NCBI RefSeq assembly: GCF_040409795.1
Contig: NZ_CP099571.1
Coordinates: 124,001-188,000 of the forward strand
Source of the DNA: Polynucleobacter sp. MWH-UH19D
Lineage (GTDB): Bacteria; Pseudomonadota; Gammaproteobacteria; Burkholderiales; Burkholderiaceae
Direction: 5' to 3'
DNA length: 64,000 bases
Below, piece by piece: positions 37,333 through 47,722 of the stretch. The position numbers were made by a program, and so were the translations under genes. A model generated the notes under the pieces. It ran no database searches, had not been told where the DNA came from, and worked only from the letters and a program-made list of their open reading frames with translations. Position 1 is the stretch's first letter. Every line of letters begins with the position of its first letter.

Positions 37333-38600
37333 ACTTAAAAGGGAAGATGCTCTCTCAAAATCGTCTTGGCTTGGATCGTTTTTGGAATTTTTCTAGAGAC
37401 GGCATAGACAACTTTCGTACGGGTTTGCGTGATGCAGTTTCTGGGGTTGAGCAAACCCGTTCACGAATGATGGAATATGACCAGTTATTAGTTTGGGCGG
37501 TTTTATCGCTCATGTTAATAGGCTTGGTAATGGTTTATTCAGCTTCAATAACGCTGGCAGATGGACCGAAGTATGCGAACTACAGTAGCAATTACTTTTT
37601 GATTCGTCATTTAATTTCCTTGGCAATTGCTACGGGAGTTGGTGTGTGGGTATTTAAGATTCCAAGTAAGGTTTGGGATCGTTATTCTCCTGTAATTTTT
37701 GGTTTCACAGTGGTACTACTGGTCTTGGTATTAATTCCAGGCGTAGGCAAGGGCGTCAATGGTGCCAGACGTTGGATTCCCTTGGGTATTATGAATTTTC
37801 AGCCTTCTGAGTTGATGAAATTTGCTGCAGTTATTTTTGCCGCAAGCTATACAGTGCAACGCCAAGAGTATTTACATTCTTTTTCAAAAGGGATGTTGCC
37901 TATGGGTATCGCAGTTGCACTTGTGGGAGGTCTCTTGATGAAAGAGCCAGATATGGGTGCATTTGTAGTTGTGGCAATAATCGCATTTGGCATTTTGTTT
38001 CTGGGTGGAATTAATGCCAAGTTATTTGGTGGCTTGCTTTTAGTTGGTCTTCTCAGTGGTGCTGCGATGATCGCTCTCTCACCATTTAGACGTGAGCGGA
38101 TGTTGGCATTTATGGATCCATGGCAAGTCGATAACGCTGCTAATAAGGGTTATCAGCTCACACACTCATTAATGGCTTTTGGTCGAGGTGAATGGTTTGG
38201 TACAGGTTTAGGCGGTAGCGTAGAAAAACTGCATTACCTTCCTGAAGCACATACCGATTTCATCATGGCAGTGATTGGTGAAGAGTTAGGTTTTGTCGGT
38301 GTCGTAGTCATGATCTTCTTGTTCTATTGGATTGTGCGACGCGCTTTCATGATTGGCCGCACTGCTTTGCAACTAGATCGTAGTTTTGCTGGCTTAGCAG
38401 CAAAAGGCGTTGCCATTTGGATTGGTTGGCAAGCTTTTATCAATATGGGTGTGAATTTAGGTTTATTGCCAACAAAGGGCTTGACCTTGCCACTGGTCAG
38501 TTATGGCGGTTCAGGAATTTTGATGAACGCAGTAGCGATAGCAATGCTATTGCGCATTGATTATGAAAATCGCATTCTGATGCGCGGAGGGAAGTTATGA
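37329..38600 (+). CDS. ftsW: Septal peptidoglycan polymerase FtsW
   Basis: 423 residues, SEDS family with ten membrane helices. ARRWIPLGIMNFQPSEL is the conserved extracytoplasmic segment, KEPDMG carries the catalytic-type Asp, and TKGLTLPLVSYGGSG lies near the end. It has a longer cytoplasmic N-terminus (about 50 residues) than E. coli. It polymerises glycan from lipid II at the septum with FtsI. Confidence 0.96.
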   Translation: MNLKGKMLSQNRLGLDRFWNFSRDGIDNFRTGLRDAVSGVEQTRSRMMEYDQLLVWAVLSLMLIGLVMVYSASITLADGPKYANYSSNYFLIRHLISLAIATGVGVWVFKIPSKVWDRYSPVIFGFTVVLLVLVLIPGVGKGVNGARRWIPLGIMNFQPSELMKFAAVIFAASYTVQRQEYLHSFSKGMLPMGIAVALVGGLLMKEPDMGAFVVVAIIAFGILFLGGINAKLFGGLLLVGLLSGAAMIALSPFRRERMLAFMDPWQVDNAANKGYQLTHSLMAFGRGEWFGTGLGGSVEKLHYLPEAHTDFIMAVIGEELGFVGVVVMIFLFYWIVRRAFMIGRTALQLDRSFAGLAAKGVAIWIGWQAFINMGVNLGLLPTKGLTLPLVSYGGSGILMNAVAIAMLLRIDYENRILMRGGKL

Positions 38601-39670
38601 CAAGACCCTCAATATTGGTGATGGCTGGCGGCACTGGTGGACATATTTTTCCGGGATTGGCGGTTGCCGAGTATTTACGTATTTGTGGTTGGAATGTTTC
38701 ATGGCTGGGCAATCAAAATGGCATGGAATATCGTTTGGTTCAGTCATGCAATTTTCCTTTTGAGGCAGTTGAGTTTGGTGGTTTGCGTGGCAAAGGTCTA
38801 AAAGCCAAGCTAATGCTTCCAATGAACTTAGCCCGTGCTTGTTTTCAGAGCTGGAAAATTATGCGTCGGCTAAAACCCAGCGTTGTCTTAGGTATGGGTG
38901 GATACATTACCTTTCCAGGTGGTTTGGTAAGTAAATTCTTAAAGCGCCCATTGATACTGCATGAATCAAATTCTGTTGCCGGTAGTGCAAATCTTGCCTT
39001 GTCCAAAATTGCCATGCGTACTTTAACTGGCTTTCCCAATACGATGGATAAGGCTGAGTGGGTGGGTAATCCAATACGGCAAGAATTTGACCATATGCCT
39101 GAGCCCGCTTTACGGTACAGCCAACGTCAAGGACCGCTCTCGATTCTTGTCGTTGGTGGCAGCTTAGGCGCTGCTGCATTAAACGAAAATATTCCCGCTG
39201 CTTTAGCTTTAATTGCAAAAGACGCTCGCCCCAAAGTCATCCACCAAGCGGGTGACAAGCATTTGGCTGAATTACAAGCTCGATATGCCGAATGTGGAGT
39301 TGAAGCAGATATTCGTCCTTTTATCGATGACATGCCAAGTGCATATGCACAAGCTGATTTGGTCATTTGTCGCTCTGGCGCCATGACAGTTTCTGAGCTG
39401 GCAGCATGTGGCGTGGCTTCATGTCTCATTCCGTTTCCTTATGCGATTGATGATCATCAAACAGCAAACGCTCGCTTTCTATCGGATGCAAAAGCTGCTG
39501 TTCTATTGCCGCAAAAACAATTAAACCCTCAGGATCTAGCTGAAATGATTCAAAACATTCATCGTGAGGATTTGAAGGGGATGGCAGTGAGAGCTCATGC
39601 TTTGGCGAAGCCGCATGCTACTCAGCGTGTTGCTGAAGTCTGCGCTGATTGTGCGGGGGTTGGAATATGA
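38597..39670 (+). CDS. murG: Undecaprenyl-PP-MurNAc-pentapeptide GlcNAc transferase MurG
   Basis: 357 residues, GT28 fold. [26 protein letters not shown] and the late [14 protein letters not shown] plus DDHQTANA motifs are present. It converts lipid I to lipid II on the inner face of the membrane. It overlaps ftsW and murC by four bases each. Confidence 0.97.
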   Translation: MTRPSILVMAGGTGGHIFPGLAVAEYLRICGWNVSWLGNQNGMEYRLVQSCNFPFEAVEFGGLRGKGLKAKLMLPMNLARACFQSWKIMRRLKPSVVLGMGGYITFPGGLVSKFLKRPLILHESNSVAGSANLALSKIAMRTLTGFPNTMDKAEWVGNPIRQEFDHMPEPALRYSQRQGPLSILVVGGSLGAAALNENIPAALALIAKDARPKVIHQAGDKHLAELQARYAECGVEADIRPFIDDMPSAYAQADLVICRSGAMTVSELAACGVASCLIPFPYAIDDHQTANARFLSDAKAAVLLPQKQLNPQDLAEMIQNIHREDLKGMAVRAHALAKPHATQRVAEVCADCAGVGI

Positions 39671-41103
39671 AACATATTGTTCAGCAAATTCACTTTATTG
39701 GTATTGGCGGTGCAGGCATGAGCGGCATCGCTGAGGTATTGCTGAATCTTGGATATCAAGTTTCTGGATCTGACTTAACGGAAAGTGCAACAACAAAACG
39801 ATTGCGAGAGTTGGGTGCAGTCATTCAGATTGGCCATGATCGAAAAAATGTAGGGACTGCAGAAGCGGTTGTAATTTCGACAGCAGTTGCTGGCAATAAT
39901 CCTGAAGTTTTAGCTGCGCGGGCGGCAAAGATTCCAATCATTCAGCGGGCAGTGATGTTGGGTGAATTAATGCGGCTAAAACAGGGTATTGCAATTGCTG
40001 GCACCCATGGAAAAACTACTACTACCAGCTTGGTGGCTTCTGTATTAGCAGAAGGTGGTTTAGACCCGACATTTGTGATTGGTGGGAAGCTTAATTCTGC
40101 TGGGGCGAACGCACGTTTAGGTCAAGGCGACTTTATCGTAGTTGAAGCTGATGAGTCAGATGCATCGTTCTTGCAGCTATTCCCTGCAATGGAAGTGGTA
40201 ACCAATATTGATGCTGACCACATGGACACTTATCAGCATGATATGGCTAGACTAAAGCAAGCATTTGTCCAGTTCATACAGCGGATGCCATTTTATGGTG
40301 TAGCAGTATTGTGTATTGATGATGCAAATGTGCGCGACATTATTCCTTTTGTGTCGCAACCAGTATTGCGATATGGCTTATCGGATGATGCGGATATTCG
40401 TGCAAGCGATGTTCGTGCTGATGGAACTCGTATGCACTTCACGGTTGAGCGTCGCACAGTTCGTCGTCACGGTAATAAACCTGGTCCACTTAATGTCACC
40501 TTAAACCTTCCTGGTTTACACAATGTGCGTAATGCTCTGGCGGCTATTGGTATTGCAACAGAGTTGGGCGTTAGTGACGAAGCCATTACAAAAGCACTTT
40601 CTCAATTTGGAGGGGTTGGTCGACGATTCCAAAGATACGGCGATGTTTCCTTGGCATCTGGCGGAAGCTTCACATTAATTGATGATTACGGCCATCATCC
40701 AGTAGAGATGGCTGCAACCTTGGCCGCAGCCCGTGGCGCCTACCCCAATCGTCGATTGGTGTTGGCGTTTCAGCCGCATCGCTTTACTCGAACCCGTGAT
40801 TGTTTTGGCGAATTTGTTCAAGTGCTTAAAAATTTTGATGCCTTGGTATTGACTGAAGTTTATCCAGCTGGTGAAGCAAAAATTCCAGGGGCAGATGGTA
40901 AGAGTTTGCTGAAAGCCGCAATGGCTGACGATAAATCTACTCAATCTCTTTTGAACTCTGGTGCCGTTGTATTTGCAGCCAATGTCGCTGAAATGCCTGA
41001 AAAACTCAGTCAGATATTAAAAGATGGAGATGTATTAATTACGATGGGAGCCGGTTCTATATCTGCTTTGCCACATACACTGGTGGAGGTAAAGCATGTC
41101 TAA
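39667..41103 (+). CDS. murC: UDP-N-acetylmuramate:L-alanine ligase MurC
   Basis: 478 residues from ATG 39667, which overlaps the murG stop (ATGA). An in-frame GTG at 39649 is less likely. [14 protein letters not shown] is the UDP-binding loop and [13 protein letters not shown] the ATP loop; DDYGHHPVE is intact. It adds L-alanine to UDP-MurNAc. Confidence 0.97.
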   Translation: MKHIVQQIHFIGIGGAGMSGIAEVLLNLGYQVSGSDLTESATTKRLRELGAVIQIGHDRKNVGTAEAVVISTAVAGNNPEVLAARAAKIPIIQRAVMLGELMRLKQGIAIAGTHGKTTTTSLVASVLAEGGLDPTFVIGGKLNSAGANARLGQGDFIVVEADESDASFLQLFPAMEVVTNIDADHMDTYQHDMARLKQAFVQFIQRMPFYGVAVLCIDDANVRDIIPFVSQPVLRYGLSDDADIRASDVRADGTRMHFTVERRTVRRHGNKPGPLNVTLNLPGLHNVRNALAAIGIATELGVSDEAITKALSQFGGVGRRFQRYGDVSLASGGSFTLIDDYGHHPVEMAATLAAARGAYPNRRLVLAFQPHRFTRTRDCFGEFVQVLKNFDALVLTEVYPAGEAKIPGADGKSLLKAAMADDKSTQSLLNSGAVVFAANVAEMPEKLSQILKDGDVLITMGAGSISALPHTLVEVKHV

Positions 41104-42103
41104 GAGCAATCTTGGTATGTGGGGCGATCGCGTAAAGGCGCAAATTGCAAACCTTAATGTCAAGTCTCTTGGACGAGTTGGCGTTTTGCTCGGTGGCCGT
41201 TCGGGTGAGCGAGAAATTTCACTCATGTCAGGTAACGGTGTATTAGAGGCTTTGACTACTAAGGGTGTTGATGCTCATGCATTCGATACTGGCTTACGAA
41301 ACCCTACAGAATTAGCAGCGGAAAATTTTGATCGAGTGTTCATATCTTTGCATGGTCGCTATGGTGAGGACGGCACGATCCAAGGCTTATTAGAGCTACT
41401 TGAGTTGCCGTATACCGGTAGCGGCGTGTTGGCGTCGGCTTTAGCGATTGACAAGATAGCTACTAAGCAGATTTGGATCAGTAACGGCCTATCAACACCA
41501 GAGTTTGAAGAACTGACGGCTACCAGTAATTGGAGTGCGGTTGTCAAACATCTTGGTTTGCCTTTGATTGTTAAGCCTGCCCATGAGGGTTCTTCTTTGG
41601 GTCTTACTAAGGTGAAGTCTGCAGAAGAGCTTCCTTCAGCCTATGAGTTAGCTGCAAGTTTGGACACCAAGGTAATTGCTGAGACCTGCATTGTGGGCGA
41701 TGAATTGACTTGCCCATTAGTAGGTCAAGGGGATAACGCAGAGGCTTTGCCAGTCATCAAAATTATTCCACCACAGGCAAATTACGATTTTCATAACAAG
41801 TATTTTTCAGATGAAACGAAGTACTTGTGCCCTACAGGGCTGGCGGCAGAGGTGAACGAGAAGGTTCAAGAGTTAGCTCTCGCTGCATATAAAGCATTGG
41901 GTTGCCGCACCTGGGGTCGAGCCGATGTGATGTTAGATCACAAAACTGGCAAACCCTATTTACTTGAAATGAATACATCACCTGGCATGACTTCTCATTC
42001 GCTAGTCCCTATGGCCGCAAAAGCAGCAGGCGTTGAGTATGCAGATCTAGTGCTTTGGCTATTGCTTCAGACAGTGCAACACAAAGAGGGCGTTGCTAGA
42101 TGA
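41096..42103 (+). CDS. ddl: D-alanine:D-alanine ligase
   Basis: 335 residues, ATP-grasp fold. [42 protein letters not shown] and [11 protein letters not shown] motifs are all present. It makes D-Ala-D-Ala for MurF. It is the DdlB-type copy placed between murC and ftsQ. A region of about 30 residues precedes the first strand. It overlaps murC by eight bases. Confidence 0.96.
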   Translation: MSKSNLGMWGDRVKAQIANLNVKSLGRVGVLLGGRSGEREISLMSGNGVLEALTTKGVDAHAFDTGLRNPTELAAENFDRVFISLHGRYGEDGTIQGLLELLELPYTGSGVLASALAIDKIATKQIWISNGLSTPEFEELTATSNWSAVVKHLGLPLIVKPAHEGSSLGLTKVKSAEELPSAYELAASLDTKVIAETCIVGDELTCPLVGQGDNAEALPVIKIIPPQANYDFHNKYFSDETKYLCPTGLAAEVNEKVQELALAAYKALGCRTWGRADVMLDHKTGKPYLLEMNTSPGMTSHSLVPMAAKAAGVEYADLVLWLLLQTVQHKEGVAR

Positions 42104-42957
42104 GCAATTTCATGGACCGGTTTGGCGAAATCTTCGCCATGTTGATGTCTCCGCTTTGGAATTATCCCGAGCGGATGCAAAAACTCAGCCGTTTCTTGAT
42201 GCAGTGTTTTGCAGTGATGTTGGTGCTTGGTTTATTAGTTTGGCTGGGGCAACGACCCGTGTTTACCTTAAAGCAAATTCAGATTGAGCCAGTAGTTGGT
42301 CAATCCTTGAAACATATTAATAAATCAATGGTGAAGCGTCAGATTGCTGAAACTGTTCAAGGTAATTTTTTTAGCGTGCGCTTGGAAGATGTGAAGCGCG
42401 GTTTTGAAAGTATGCCTTGGGTTCGCCATGCCAATGTTCGTCGTGTTTGGCCCAATGGCTTGATTGTCAGTATTGAAGAGCAGCAAGCTTTTGGCACCTG
42501 GGACGGCGTTGATAGCAACACCTTAATTAATAAATATGGCGAGTTATTTGCTGGTCGAGTTTCTGAAGTTCCTGATGGGGCAAAGCTAATTGATTTCCAT
42601 GGGCCAGAAGATGCAGGTAAGGAAGTAACGAGCTTATATGAGAGAGCAAACAACTGGTTTAAGCCCTGGGGTACTGAAGTAGTGAGTTTGGCATTAACTG
42701 AGCGTTATGCCTGGCATATCAAGCTTTCAAATGGCATGAAAGTCGAATTTGGTCGTGATGAAGAAAGCTCCGATAAAAATTTAACAGAGGAGCGTGTGTC
42801 TCGGTTACTCAAGTATTGGCCGCAGGTTCAGGAAAGATGGGCAAACCGAGTTGATGTTGTTGATTTACGTTATGCAAATGGTTTTGCAGTTCATCTTGCT
42901 TCTGCAAGTTTGAAGAAGAGTGATCTTGACGGCAAAAAAAGTGAGCTGAAGCAATGA
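42100..42957 (+). CDS. ftsQ: Cell division protein FtsQ
   Basis: 285 residues, a bitopic membrane protein: membrane helix at about 31-50, then a POTRA domain ([10 protein letters not shown] to [22 protein letters not shown]) and the FtsQ beta domain. The C-terminus is charged and Lys-rich. It links FtsA-side proteins to FtsB/FtsL. It overlaps ddl by four bases. Confidence 0.95.
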   Translation: MSNFMDRFGEIFAMLMSPLWNYPERMQKLSRFLMQCFAVMLVLGLLVWLGQRPVFTLKQIQIEPVVGQSLKHINKSMVKRQIAETVQGNFFSVRLEDVKRGFESMPWVRHANVRRVWPNGLIVSIEEQQAFGTWDGVDSNTLINKYGELFAGRVSEVPDGAKLIDFHGPEDAGKEVTSLYERANNWFKPWGTEVVSLALTERYAWHIKLSNGMKVEFGRDEESSDKNLTEERVSRLLKYWPQVQERWANRVDVVDLRYANGFAVHLASASLKKSDLDGKKSELKQ

Positions 42958-42967
42958 GGATATGGGA

Positions 42968-44197
42968 ATGAGTAAAGACAATCGCGATTTATTGGTTGGT
43001 TTGGATATTGGAACCTCCAAGGTGGTCGCCTTGGTTGCTGAATTAGCGCCTGATGGTCAATTTAATGTTGTCGGTGTTGGTCAAACAGCCTCTAAAGGTT
43101 TGAAGAAGGGTGTTGTTGTCAATATCGAGGCAACTGTGCAGTCTATTCAGAAAGCGCTGGAAGAGGCAGAGATCATGGCAGATCGCCAGATCGTGCAAGT
43201 CTTTACTGGGATTGCTGGTAATCACATTGTTAGCTTTAACTCGAGTGGCATGGTCGCTATTCGAGATAAAGAGGTAAGTGCAGGTGACGTAGAGCGCGTA
43301 CTTGAAACTGCCAAGGCTATCAATATTCCAACTGATCAACAAATTCTGCATATTCTTGTTCAAGAATTCATCATCGATGGTCAAGAGGATGTGCGTGAGC
43401 CGATTGGTATGAGTGGTTTACGGCTTGAGGTGAAGGTACATATTGTTACCGGTGCAGTGAGTGCTGCTCAGAATATCGTTAAATGTGTACGCCGTTGTGG
43501 ACTGGAAGTTAACGATCTTATTTTGCAACCCTTGGCATCAAGCTTGGCAGTGTTGACTGAGGATGAAAAAGAGCTTGGCGTTGTATTAGTGGATATAGGC
43601 GGCGGGACAACCGATATCGCCATCTACTGTCAAGGGTCAATTCGTCATACAGCAGTGATTCCAATTGCTGGCGATCAAATTACGAATGACATTGCAATGG
43701 CATTGCGCACTCCAACAATTGATGCTGAAGATTTAAAAATCGCACATGGCATTGCTCGTCAAGAGATGGCTGATCCAGCGGCAATGATTGATGTTCCTGG
43801 TGTGGGAGATCGTGAGCCACGTCCTATGTCTAAGCAAGCTCTAGCTGCAGTGATTGAGCCACGTGTTGAAGAGCTGTTCACTTTAGTGAGGGGTGTGGTA
43901 CGTGACTCTGGATATGAGGACATGGTTTCTTCAGGAATTGTTTTAACGGGTGGCACTGCGCTAATGCCAGGCATGGTTGAGTTGGCTGAGCAGGTGTTTT
44001 TAAGGCCTGCTCGTATTGGTACTCCTGAATATCGTGGCCATTTACATGAGGTCTTACGCAGTCCACGTTTTGCAACCAGCATTGGCTTGTTAATGGAAGG
44101 TCAGGCTCAAGTATTGCGTGGTCGTCGTGTATCTCAATCAGGCGCATTGCAAGGAGTCATTACGCGCATGAAGGAATGGTTTGCAGGAAATTTTTAA
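42968..44197 (+). CDS. ftsA: Cell division protein FtsA
   Basis: 409 residues from ATG 42968, preferred to ATG 42962 because a GAGG site lies 8 bases before it and only 2 before the other. It is an actin-like ATPase with VGLDIGTSKVVALV, the SHS2 (1C) insertion and VLVDIGGGTTDIAI. The C-terminal MKEWFAGNF is the amphipathic membrane-targeting helix. It anchors FtsZ to the membrane. Confidence 0.97.
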   Translation: MSKDNRDLLVGLDIGTSKVVALVAELAPDGQFNVVGVGQTASKGLKKGVVVNIEATVQSIQKALEEAEIMADRQIVQVFTGIAGNHIVSFNSSGMVAIRDKEVSAGDVERVLETAKAINIPTDQQILHILVQEFIIDGQEDVREPIGMSGLRLEVKVHIVTGAVSAAQNIVKCVRRCGLEVNDLILQPLASSLAVLTEDEKELGVVLVDIGGGTTDIAIYCQGSIRHTAVIPIAGDQITNDIAMALRTPTIDAEDLKIAHGIARQEMADPAAMIDVPGVGDREPRPMSKQALAAVIEPRVEELFTLVRGVVRDSGYEDMVSSGIVLTGGTALMPGMVELAEQVFLRPARIGTPEYRGHLHEVLRSPRFATSIGLLMEGQAQVLRGRRVSQSGALQGVITRMKEWFAGNF

Positions 44198-44247
44198 GTT
44201 GTTTTTCGTCGTCGTCAATGTAGTACGTTTTTTACCTAGGAGGGTAT

Positions 44248-45591
44248 ATGGAATTTGAAATGTTAGATCAAGAAGTTGCTGGCAAAACCATTATTAAAGT
44301 GGTTGGTGTTGGCGGGGCTGGCGGCAATGCAGTCCAACACATGATCCGTCGTGGAGTAAATGGCGTAGAGTTCATTTGCATGAACACCGATGCTGGCGCG
44401 TTACAGCGTTCTGAGGCATCTGTGAATTTGCAACTGGGCTCTAGCGGATTAGGTGCTGGCGCAAAACCAGAAATTGGTGCTGCTTCTGCTGAAGAAGCTC
44501 GCGCTCGAATTGCAGATGTATTGCAAGGCGCACACATGGTATTTATTACTGCCGGTATGGGCGGTGGAACAGGTACTGGCGCTGCCCCAATCGTTGCTCA
44601 AGTAGCAAAGGAAATGGGTATTTTGACAGTTGGCGTTATTAGTAAGCCATTTGATTTTGAGGGTGTGAAGCGCTTAAAGGTTGCTGAAAATGGCGCCGCT
44701 GAGCTTGAATCTTATGTGGATTCGTTGATTGTTGTGCTCAATGAAAAACTATTTGAAGTGATGGGTGAAGATGCTGAATTTGATAAAGCATTTGCCTGTG
44801 CGGATGATGTTTTACATAACGCGGTATCTGGTATTGCAGAGATCATCAATGTTCAAGGCTTGATTAACGTAGACTTTGAAGACGTTAAGACTGTGATGGG
44901 TGAGCAAGGCAAAGCCATGATGGGAACAGCGACAGTCTCTGGTATGGATCGCGCACGCTTGGCTGCGGAGGCTGCCGTTGCTTCACCATTGCTAGAAGGC
45001 GTAGATTTATCTGGTGCGCGTGGCGTATTAGTAAATATTACTGCTAGCCGTTCATTGAAGTTGTCTGAAACTCGGGAAGTGATGGCTGCGATTCGTGGTT
45101 ATGCCGCTGATGATGCAACGGTAATTTTCGGTACGGTATATGACGATAGCCTGGGTGATGCATTACGTGTAACGGTAGTTGCCACTGGCTTGAACAATCC
45201 CCAAGCACGTCAAAGCAACCAACCAGAGGTTGTTTGGAGACAGGCAACAGGTACTCATGATGCAATTCCAACAATGGCAGACTTGAACAGTTTTGCCCCT
45301 GCTAGTGCCTCAGCTGCAATCAGTAAAGTAAGTCTTGATTCTGCATTAAGTACTAGCGCAGGAATTGCGATGACTGGTTCTGCGGGTGCGCCGGCAATGT
45401 CAGCACAGCCTGTAACGAGTACCGCAGTTGATTACAGTCAATATGATTTGCCACGAGTTTTTCGGAGTTCTCGTGAAGCAACTCCTGCGCCAACATTGGG
45501 CGCAGATAGTTCTCCACAAGCGAAGACCTTATTGGACAAAGGGGCTGATTACTATGAAATCCCTGCGTTTTTGCGTAAGCAAGCAGATTAA
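44248..45591 (+). CDS. ftsZ: Cell division protein FtsZ
   Basis: 447 residues, tubulin-like GTPase. The GTP-binding GGGTGTG lies at 105-111, and the T7 loop with [11 protein letters not shown] follows. After a variable linker (about 325-430) the C-terminal peptide [13 protein letters not shown] binds FtsA, ZipA-like partners or ZapD (encoded at 55860). A strong AGGAGGG precedes the ATG. No U-run terminator follows; the next 110 bases hold a structured leader. Confidence 0.98.
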   Translation: MEFEMLDQEVAGKTIIKVVGVGGAGGNAVQHMIRRGVNGVEFICMNTDAGALQRSEASVNLQLGSSGLGAGAKPEIGAASAEEARARIADVLQGAHMVFITAGMGGGTGTGAAPIVAQVAKEMGILTVGVISKPFDFEGVKRLKVAENGAAELESYVDSLIVVLNEKLFEVMGEDAEFDKAFACADDVLHNAVSGIAEIINVQGLINVDFEDVKTVMGEQGKAMMGTATVSGMDRARLAAEAAVASPLLEGVDLSGARGVLVNITASRSLKLSETREVMAAIRGYAADDATVIFGTVYDDSLGDALRVTVVATGLNNPQARQSNQPEVVWRQATGTHDAIPTMADLNSFAPASASAAISKVSLDSALSTSAGIAMTGSAGAPAMSAQPVTSTAVDYSQYDLPRVFRSSREATPAPTLGADSSPQAKTLLDKGADYYEIPAFLRKQAD

Positions 45592-45605
45592 TTAACTGCT
45601 CAATA

Positions 45606-45698
45606 CAATAGGTAATTGTGAAATGTCAGCGCAGCGCCCCTCCGGACGACGAATCCTGCGCTTGCGTTGGCATGCTGACTAACAATTACCTATTGGAG
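45606..45698 (+). promoter_or_regulatory. Long inverted-repeat leader in front of the peroxiredoxin gene (predicted structured 5' UTR)
   Basis: A perfect 14-bp inverted repeat, CAATAGGTAATTGT (45606-45619) and ACAATTACCTATTG (45682-45695), encloses 62 bases. Inside it GTCAGC (45625-45630) pairs with GCTGAC (45674-45679), or alternatively AGCGCAG (45628-45634) with CTGCGCT (45656-45662). The 3' arm runs into GGAG (45695-45698), the peroxiredoxin ribosome binding site, and a CCCCTCC in the inner loop (45637-45643) is complementary to it. No U-run follows, so it is not a simple terminator. It encloses a 19-codon ORF. Confidence 0.7.
45623..45682 (+). CDS. Putative arginine-rich leader peptide (19 aa) inside the inverted repeat
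   Basis: ATG at 45623 to TAA at 45680-45682 encodes MSAQRPSGRRILRLRWHAD: 6 Arg in 19 residues, with tandem CGA CGA codons. It is about 62% G+C (37 of 60 bases), well above its flanks. The start follows AGGT by 9 bases. The ORF fills the space between the two arms of the 14-bp inverted repeat almost exactly; its stop codon shares a base with the downstream arm. This placement suggests a translated leader that controls the hairpin. It may also be a chance frame in a conserved RNA; only comparison or ribosome profiling could tell. Confidence 0.5.
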   Translation: MSAQRPSGRRILRLRWHAD

Positions 45699-45703
45699 AC
45701 GCC

Positions 45704-46204
45704 ATGATTGCTGTTGGACAAAAATTACCAAATGCCACTCTTTATGAGTTTTTTAATGAAGAGGCTGAAGGTTGTGCATTGGGGCCAAATGCATTTGAAG
45801 TAGAAAAAATTGCTGCTGGCAAAAAGATTGTAATTTTTGGATTGCCTGGCGCATTTACACCAACTTGTTCTGCCAAGCACGTTCCTGGATATGTCGAGAA
45901 TTGCGATGCTATTAAAGCAAAAGGTGTAGATGAAATTTGGTGTGTTTCTGTGAATGACCCATTTGTAATGGGTGCCTGGGGGCGTGATCAAAAGGTAGGC
46001 AAAAAAGTTCGTATGCTAGGTGATGGTAGTGGCGAGTTCACCAAAAAATTAGGCCTCGAGTTAGATTTAACAGCTCGTGGTTTGGGTGTTCGATCAGATC
46101 GTTATGCCATGATTGTTGAAGATGGCGTGGTGAAATCTTTAGATCGCGAAGCCCCTGGTAAATTTGAAGTAAGTGATGCAGTTTCAATATTGAAGAAGCT
46201 GTAA
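45704..46204 (+). CDS. Peroxiredoxin (Prx5-type, AhpC/TSA superfamily)
   Basis: 166 residues. The peroxidatic cysteine is Cys55 in PGAFTPTCS, and the active-site Arg lies in the later GLGVRSDRYAM stretch. Length and sequence match the atypical 2-Cys/1-Cys Prx5 family, which often draws electrons from glutaredoxin or glutathione (no glutaredoxin domain is fused here). It reduces H2O2 and organic peroxides in the cytosol. It sits between ftsZ and lpxC, and its translation start lies five bases after GGAG at the base of the inverted-repeat leader. Confidence 0.94.
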   Translation: MIAVGQKLPNATLYEFFNEEAEGCALGPNAFEVEKIAAGKKIVIFGLPGAFTPTCSAKHVPGYVENCDAIKAKGVDEIWCVSVNDPFVMGAWGRDQKVGKKVRMLGDGSGEFTKKLGLELDLTARGLGVRSDRYAMIVEDGVVKSLDREAPGKFEVSDAVSILKKL

Positions 46205-46241
46205 ATTTTAATAAACACCCCTTGAATTTAGAGAAGCGATC

Positions 46242-47156
46242 ATGATGAAGCAAAGAACTATAGCGTCCCCAGTGAAAACTGTGGGAATAGGTTTGCACTC
46301 TGGTCGCAAGGTGACGATTGTGATTAAACCCGCACCAATAAATTCAGGGGTTCAATTTGTTCGAGTCGATACTGAGCAGCAGTCTGTTGTGCCCGCGACC
46401 GCAACGGCTGTTTGCGATACGCGTTTGGCGTCAGTTATTCAAAAAGACGGTGTTCGTGTATCGACTGTTGAGCACTTGCTTTCTGCTTGTGCGGGTTTAG
46501 GTTTAGACAATCTATTTATTGAACTTGATGGTGAAGAAGTTCCCATCATGGATGGTAGCGCTGCTTCTTTCTTATTCTTGATTGAGTCTGCTGGAATTGA
46601 AGAGCAAGATGCTCCGCGACAATTTGTTGTGATTAAGAAGCCGGTTGAAGTTCGAGATGGCGATAAACTTGCCCGCTTAGAGCCATTCTTTGGTTTTAAG
46701 TTGGATTTCACGATTGATTTCAAGCATCCTGCGGTGGATAAAACTGGACAACGTTTTGTTGTTGATTTTGCAGAGCATGCTTATCGCAGTGAAATTGGTC
46801 GCGCACGCACATTTGGATTCGCGCATGAGGTTGAAGCGCTTAGAGAAATGGGATTAGCTCGCGGCGGTAGTTTAGATAACGCAATCGTGCTAGATGAGCA
46901 TCGTATTTTAAATAATGAAGAGCTTCGTTACGAAGATGAGTTTGTGCGTCATAAAATCTTAGATGCGATTGGTGACTTGTACTTAGTTGGGCACCCTATT
47001 GTTGGTGCTTATGTCGCAGAAAAATCAGGTCATGCTTTAAATAACGCACTGCTACGTAAGCTCTTGGAAGATCCAACTTCTTATGAAATGAGTACTTTTG
47101 CAGAAAACAAGGCACCAGCCGCGTATTCTCAAGAAAACCAGCCACTTTTTTTCTGA
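46242..47156 (+). CDS. lpxC: UDP-3-O-acyl-N-acetylglucosamine deacetylase
   Basis: 304 residues. It catalyses the committed step of lipid A synthesis. GIGLHSG near the start, zinc ligand His78 in TVEHLLSA, and the [10 protein letters not shown] motif with the other zinc ligands are present. Last gene of the cell envelope run; convergent with the DUF721 gene 9 bases away. Confidence 0.97.
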   Translation: MMKQRTIASPVKTVGIGLHSGRKVTIVIKPAPINSGVQFVRVDTEQQSVVPATATAVCDTRLASVIQKDGVRVSTVEHLLSACAGLGLDNLFIELDGEEVPIMDGSAASFLFLIESAGIEEQDAPRQFVVIKKPVEVRDGDKLARLEPFFGFKLDFTIDFKHPAVDKTGQRFVVDFAEHAYRSEIGRARTFGFAHEVEALREMGLARGGSLDNAIVLDEHRILNNEELRYEDEFVRHKILDAIGDLYLVGHPIVGAYVAEKSGHALNNALLRKLLEDPTSYEMSTFAENKAPAAYSQENQPLFF

Positions 47157-47165
47157 GGCCAATTT

Positions 47166-47669
47166 TTATTTCGGTCGATGTCGAAGCAATTTTTCCACGG
47201 TTTTTCGAAGTTCTGAGTCTGGTGCAAGTTTTTGTAATAAATCTTCCCAGGATTTTTTGGCAATCTCATTAAAACCCTTTGCTGGTCTACGATTTTGATT
47301 GCTTTCATTGGGCTGAATTTCCCACCGAGCAGGCGCAGGTTTTATCTTGACTTGAATTGTCACGCAGTGAACACCAAGTTTATATAACTCATTGATTAGG
47401 CTAGGTAAATTTTGTTGTAGGCGATTTCCAATGCTGGCGCTACTAACAAGTAAAAAAAGTGTATTTTCTTTGCTTGAACTCCATCCCGGCTCAATTTTCG
47501 TGCTTAGATGTTCGAGATCCAGTTTGGTTAGCGCCTCTTTGAGAGTAATTTTGAGCTTCGCAATACCTTCAGTTTTGGCCAAAATTCCACCTAAACCATT
47601 AGATTCACGTAGGTAATCCACCCATTCATGGGCAGTCTGCTTACGGGACGGTTTACGAGCAAAGTTCAT
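47166..47669 (-). CDS. DUF721 (DciA-like) protein
   Basis: 167 residues. The core (about 45-110) has the mixed alpha/beta pattern of DUF721, including an LFLLVSSASIGNRLQQNLPSL segment, and there is a basic N-terminus and a helical C-terminus. DUF721 includes the DnaB-loading factor DciA, usual in bacteria lacking DnaC, so a role in helicase loading is possible. Position beside lpxC and secA is common for this family in proteobacteria. It diverges from secA over 53 bases. The family assignment is moderately sure, the function inferred. Confidence 0.75.
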   Translation of the reverse strand: MNFARKPSRKQTAHEWVDYLRESNGLGGILAKTEGIAKLKITLKEALTKLDLEHLSTKIEPGWSSSKENTLFLLVSSASIGNRLQQNLPSLINELYKLGVHCVTIQVKIKPAPARWEIQPNESNQNRRPAKGFNEIAKKSWEDLLQKLAPDSELRKTVEKLLRHRPK

Positions 47670-47722
47670 AAAAAATGGGGTTCGGATGATAAACTCGAGG
47701 TCTTCATTTCATTCAATATCCC

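Noticed and set aside
45606..45695. The large inverted repeat as a simple ftsZ terminator
   Set aside because: No U-run follows; the downstream arm leads into the next gene's ribosome binding site.
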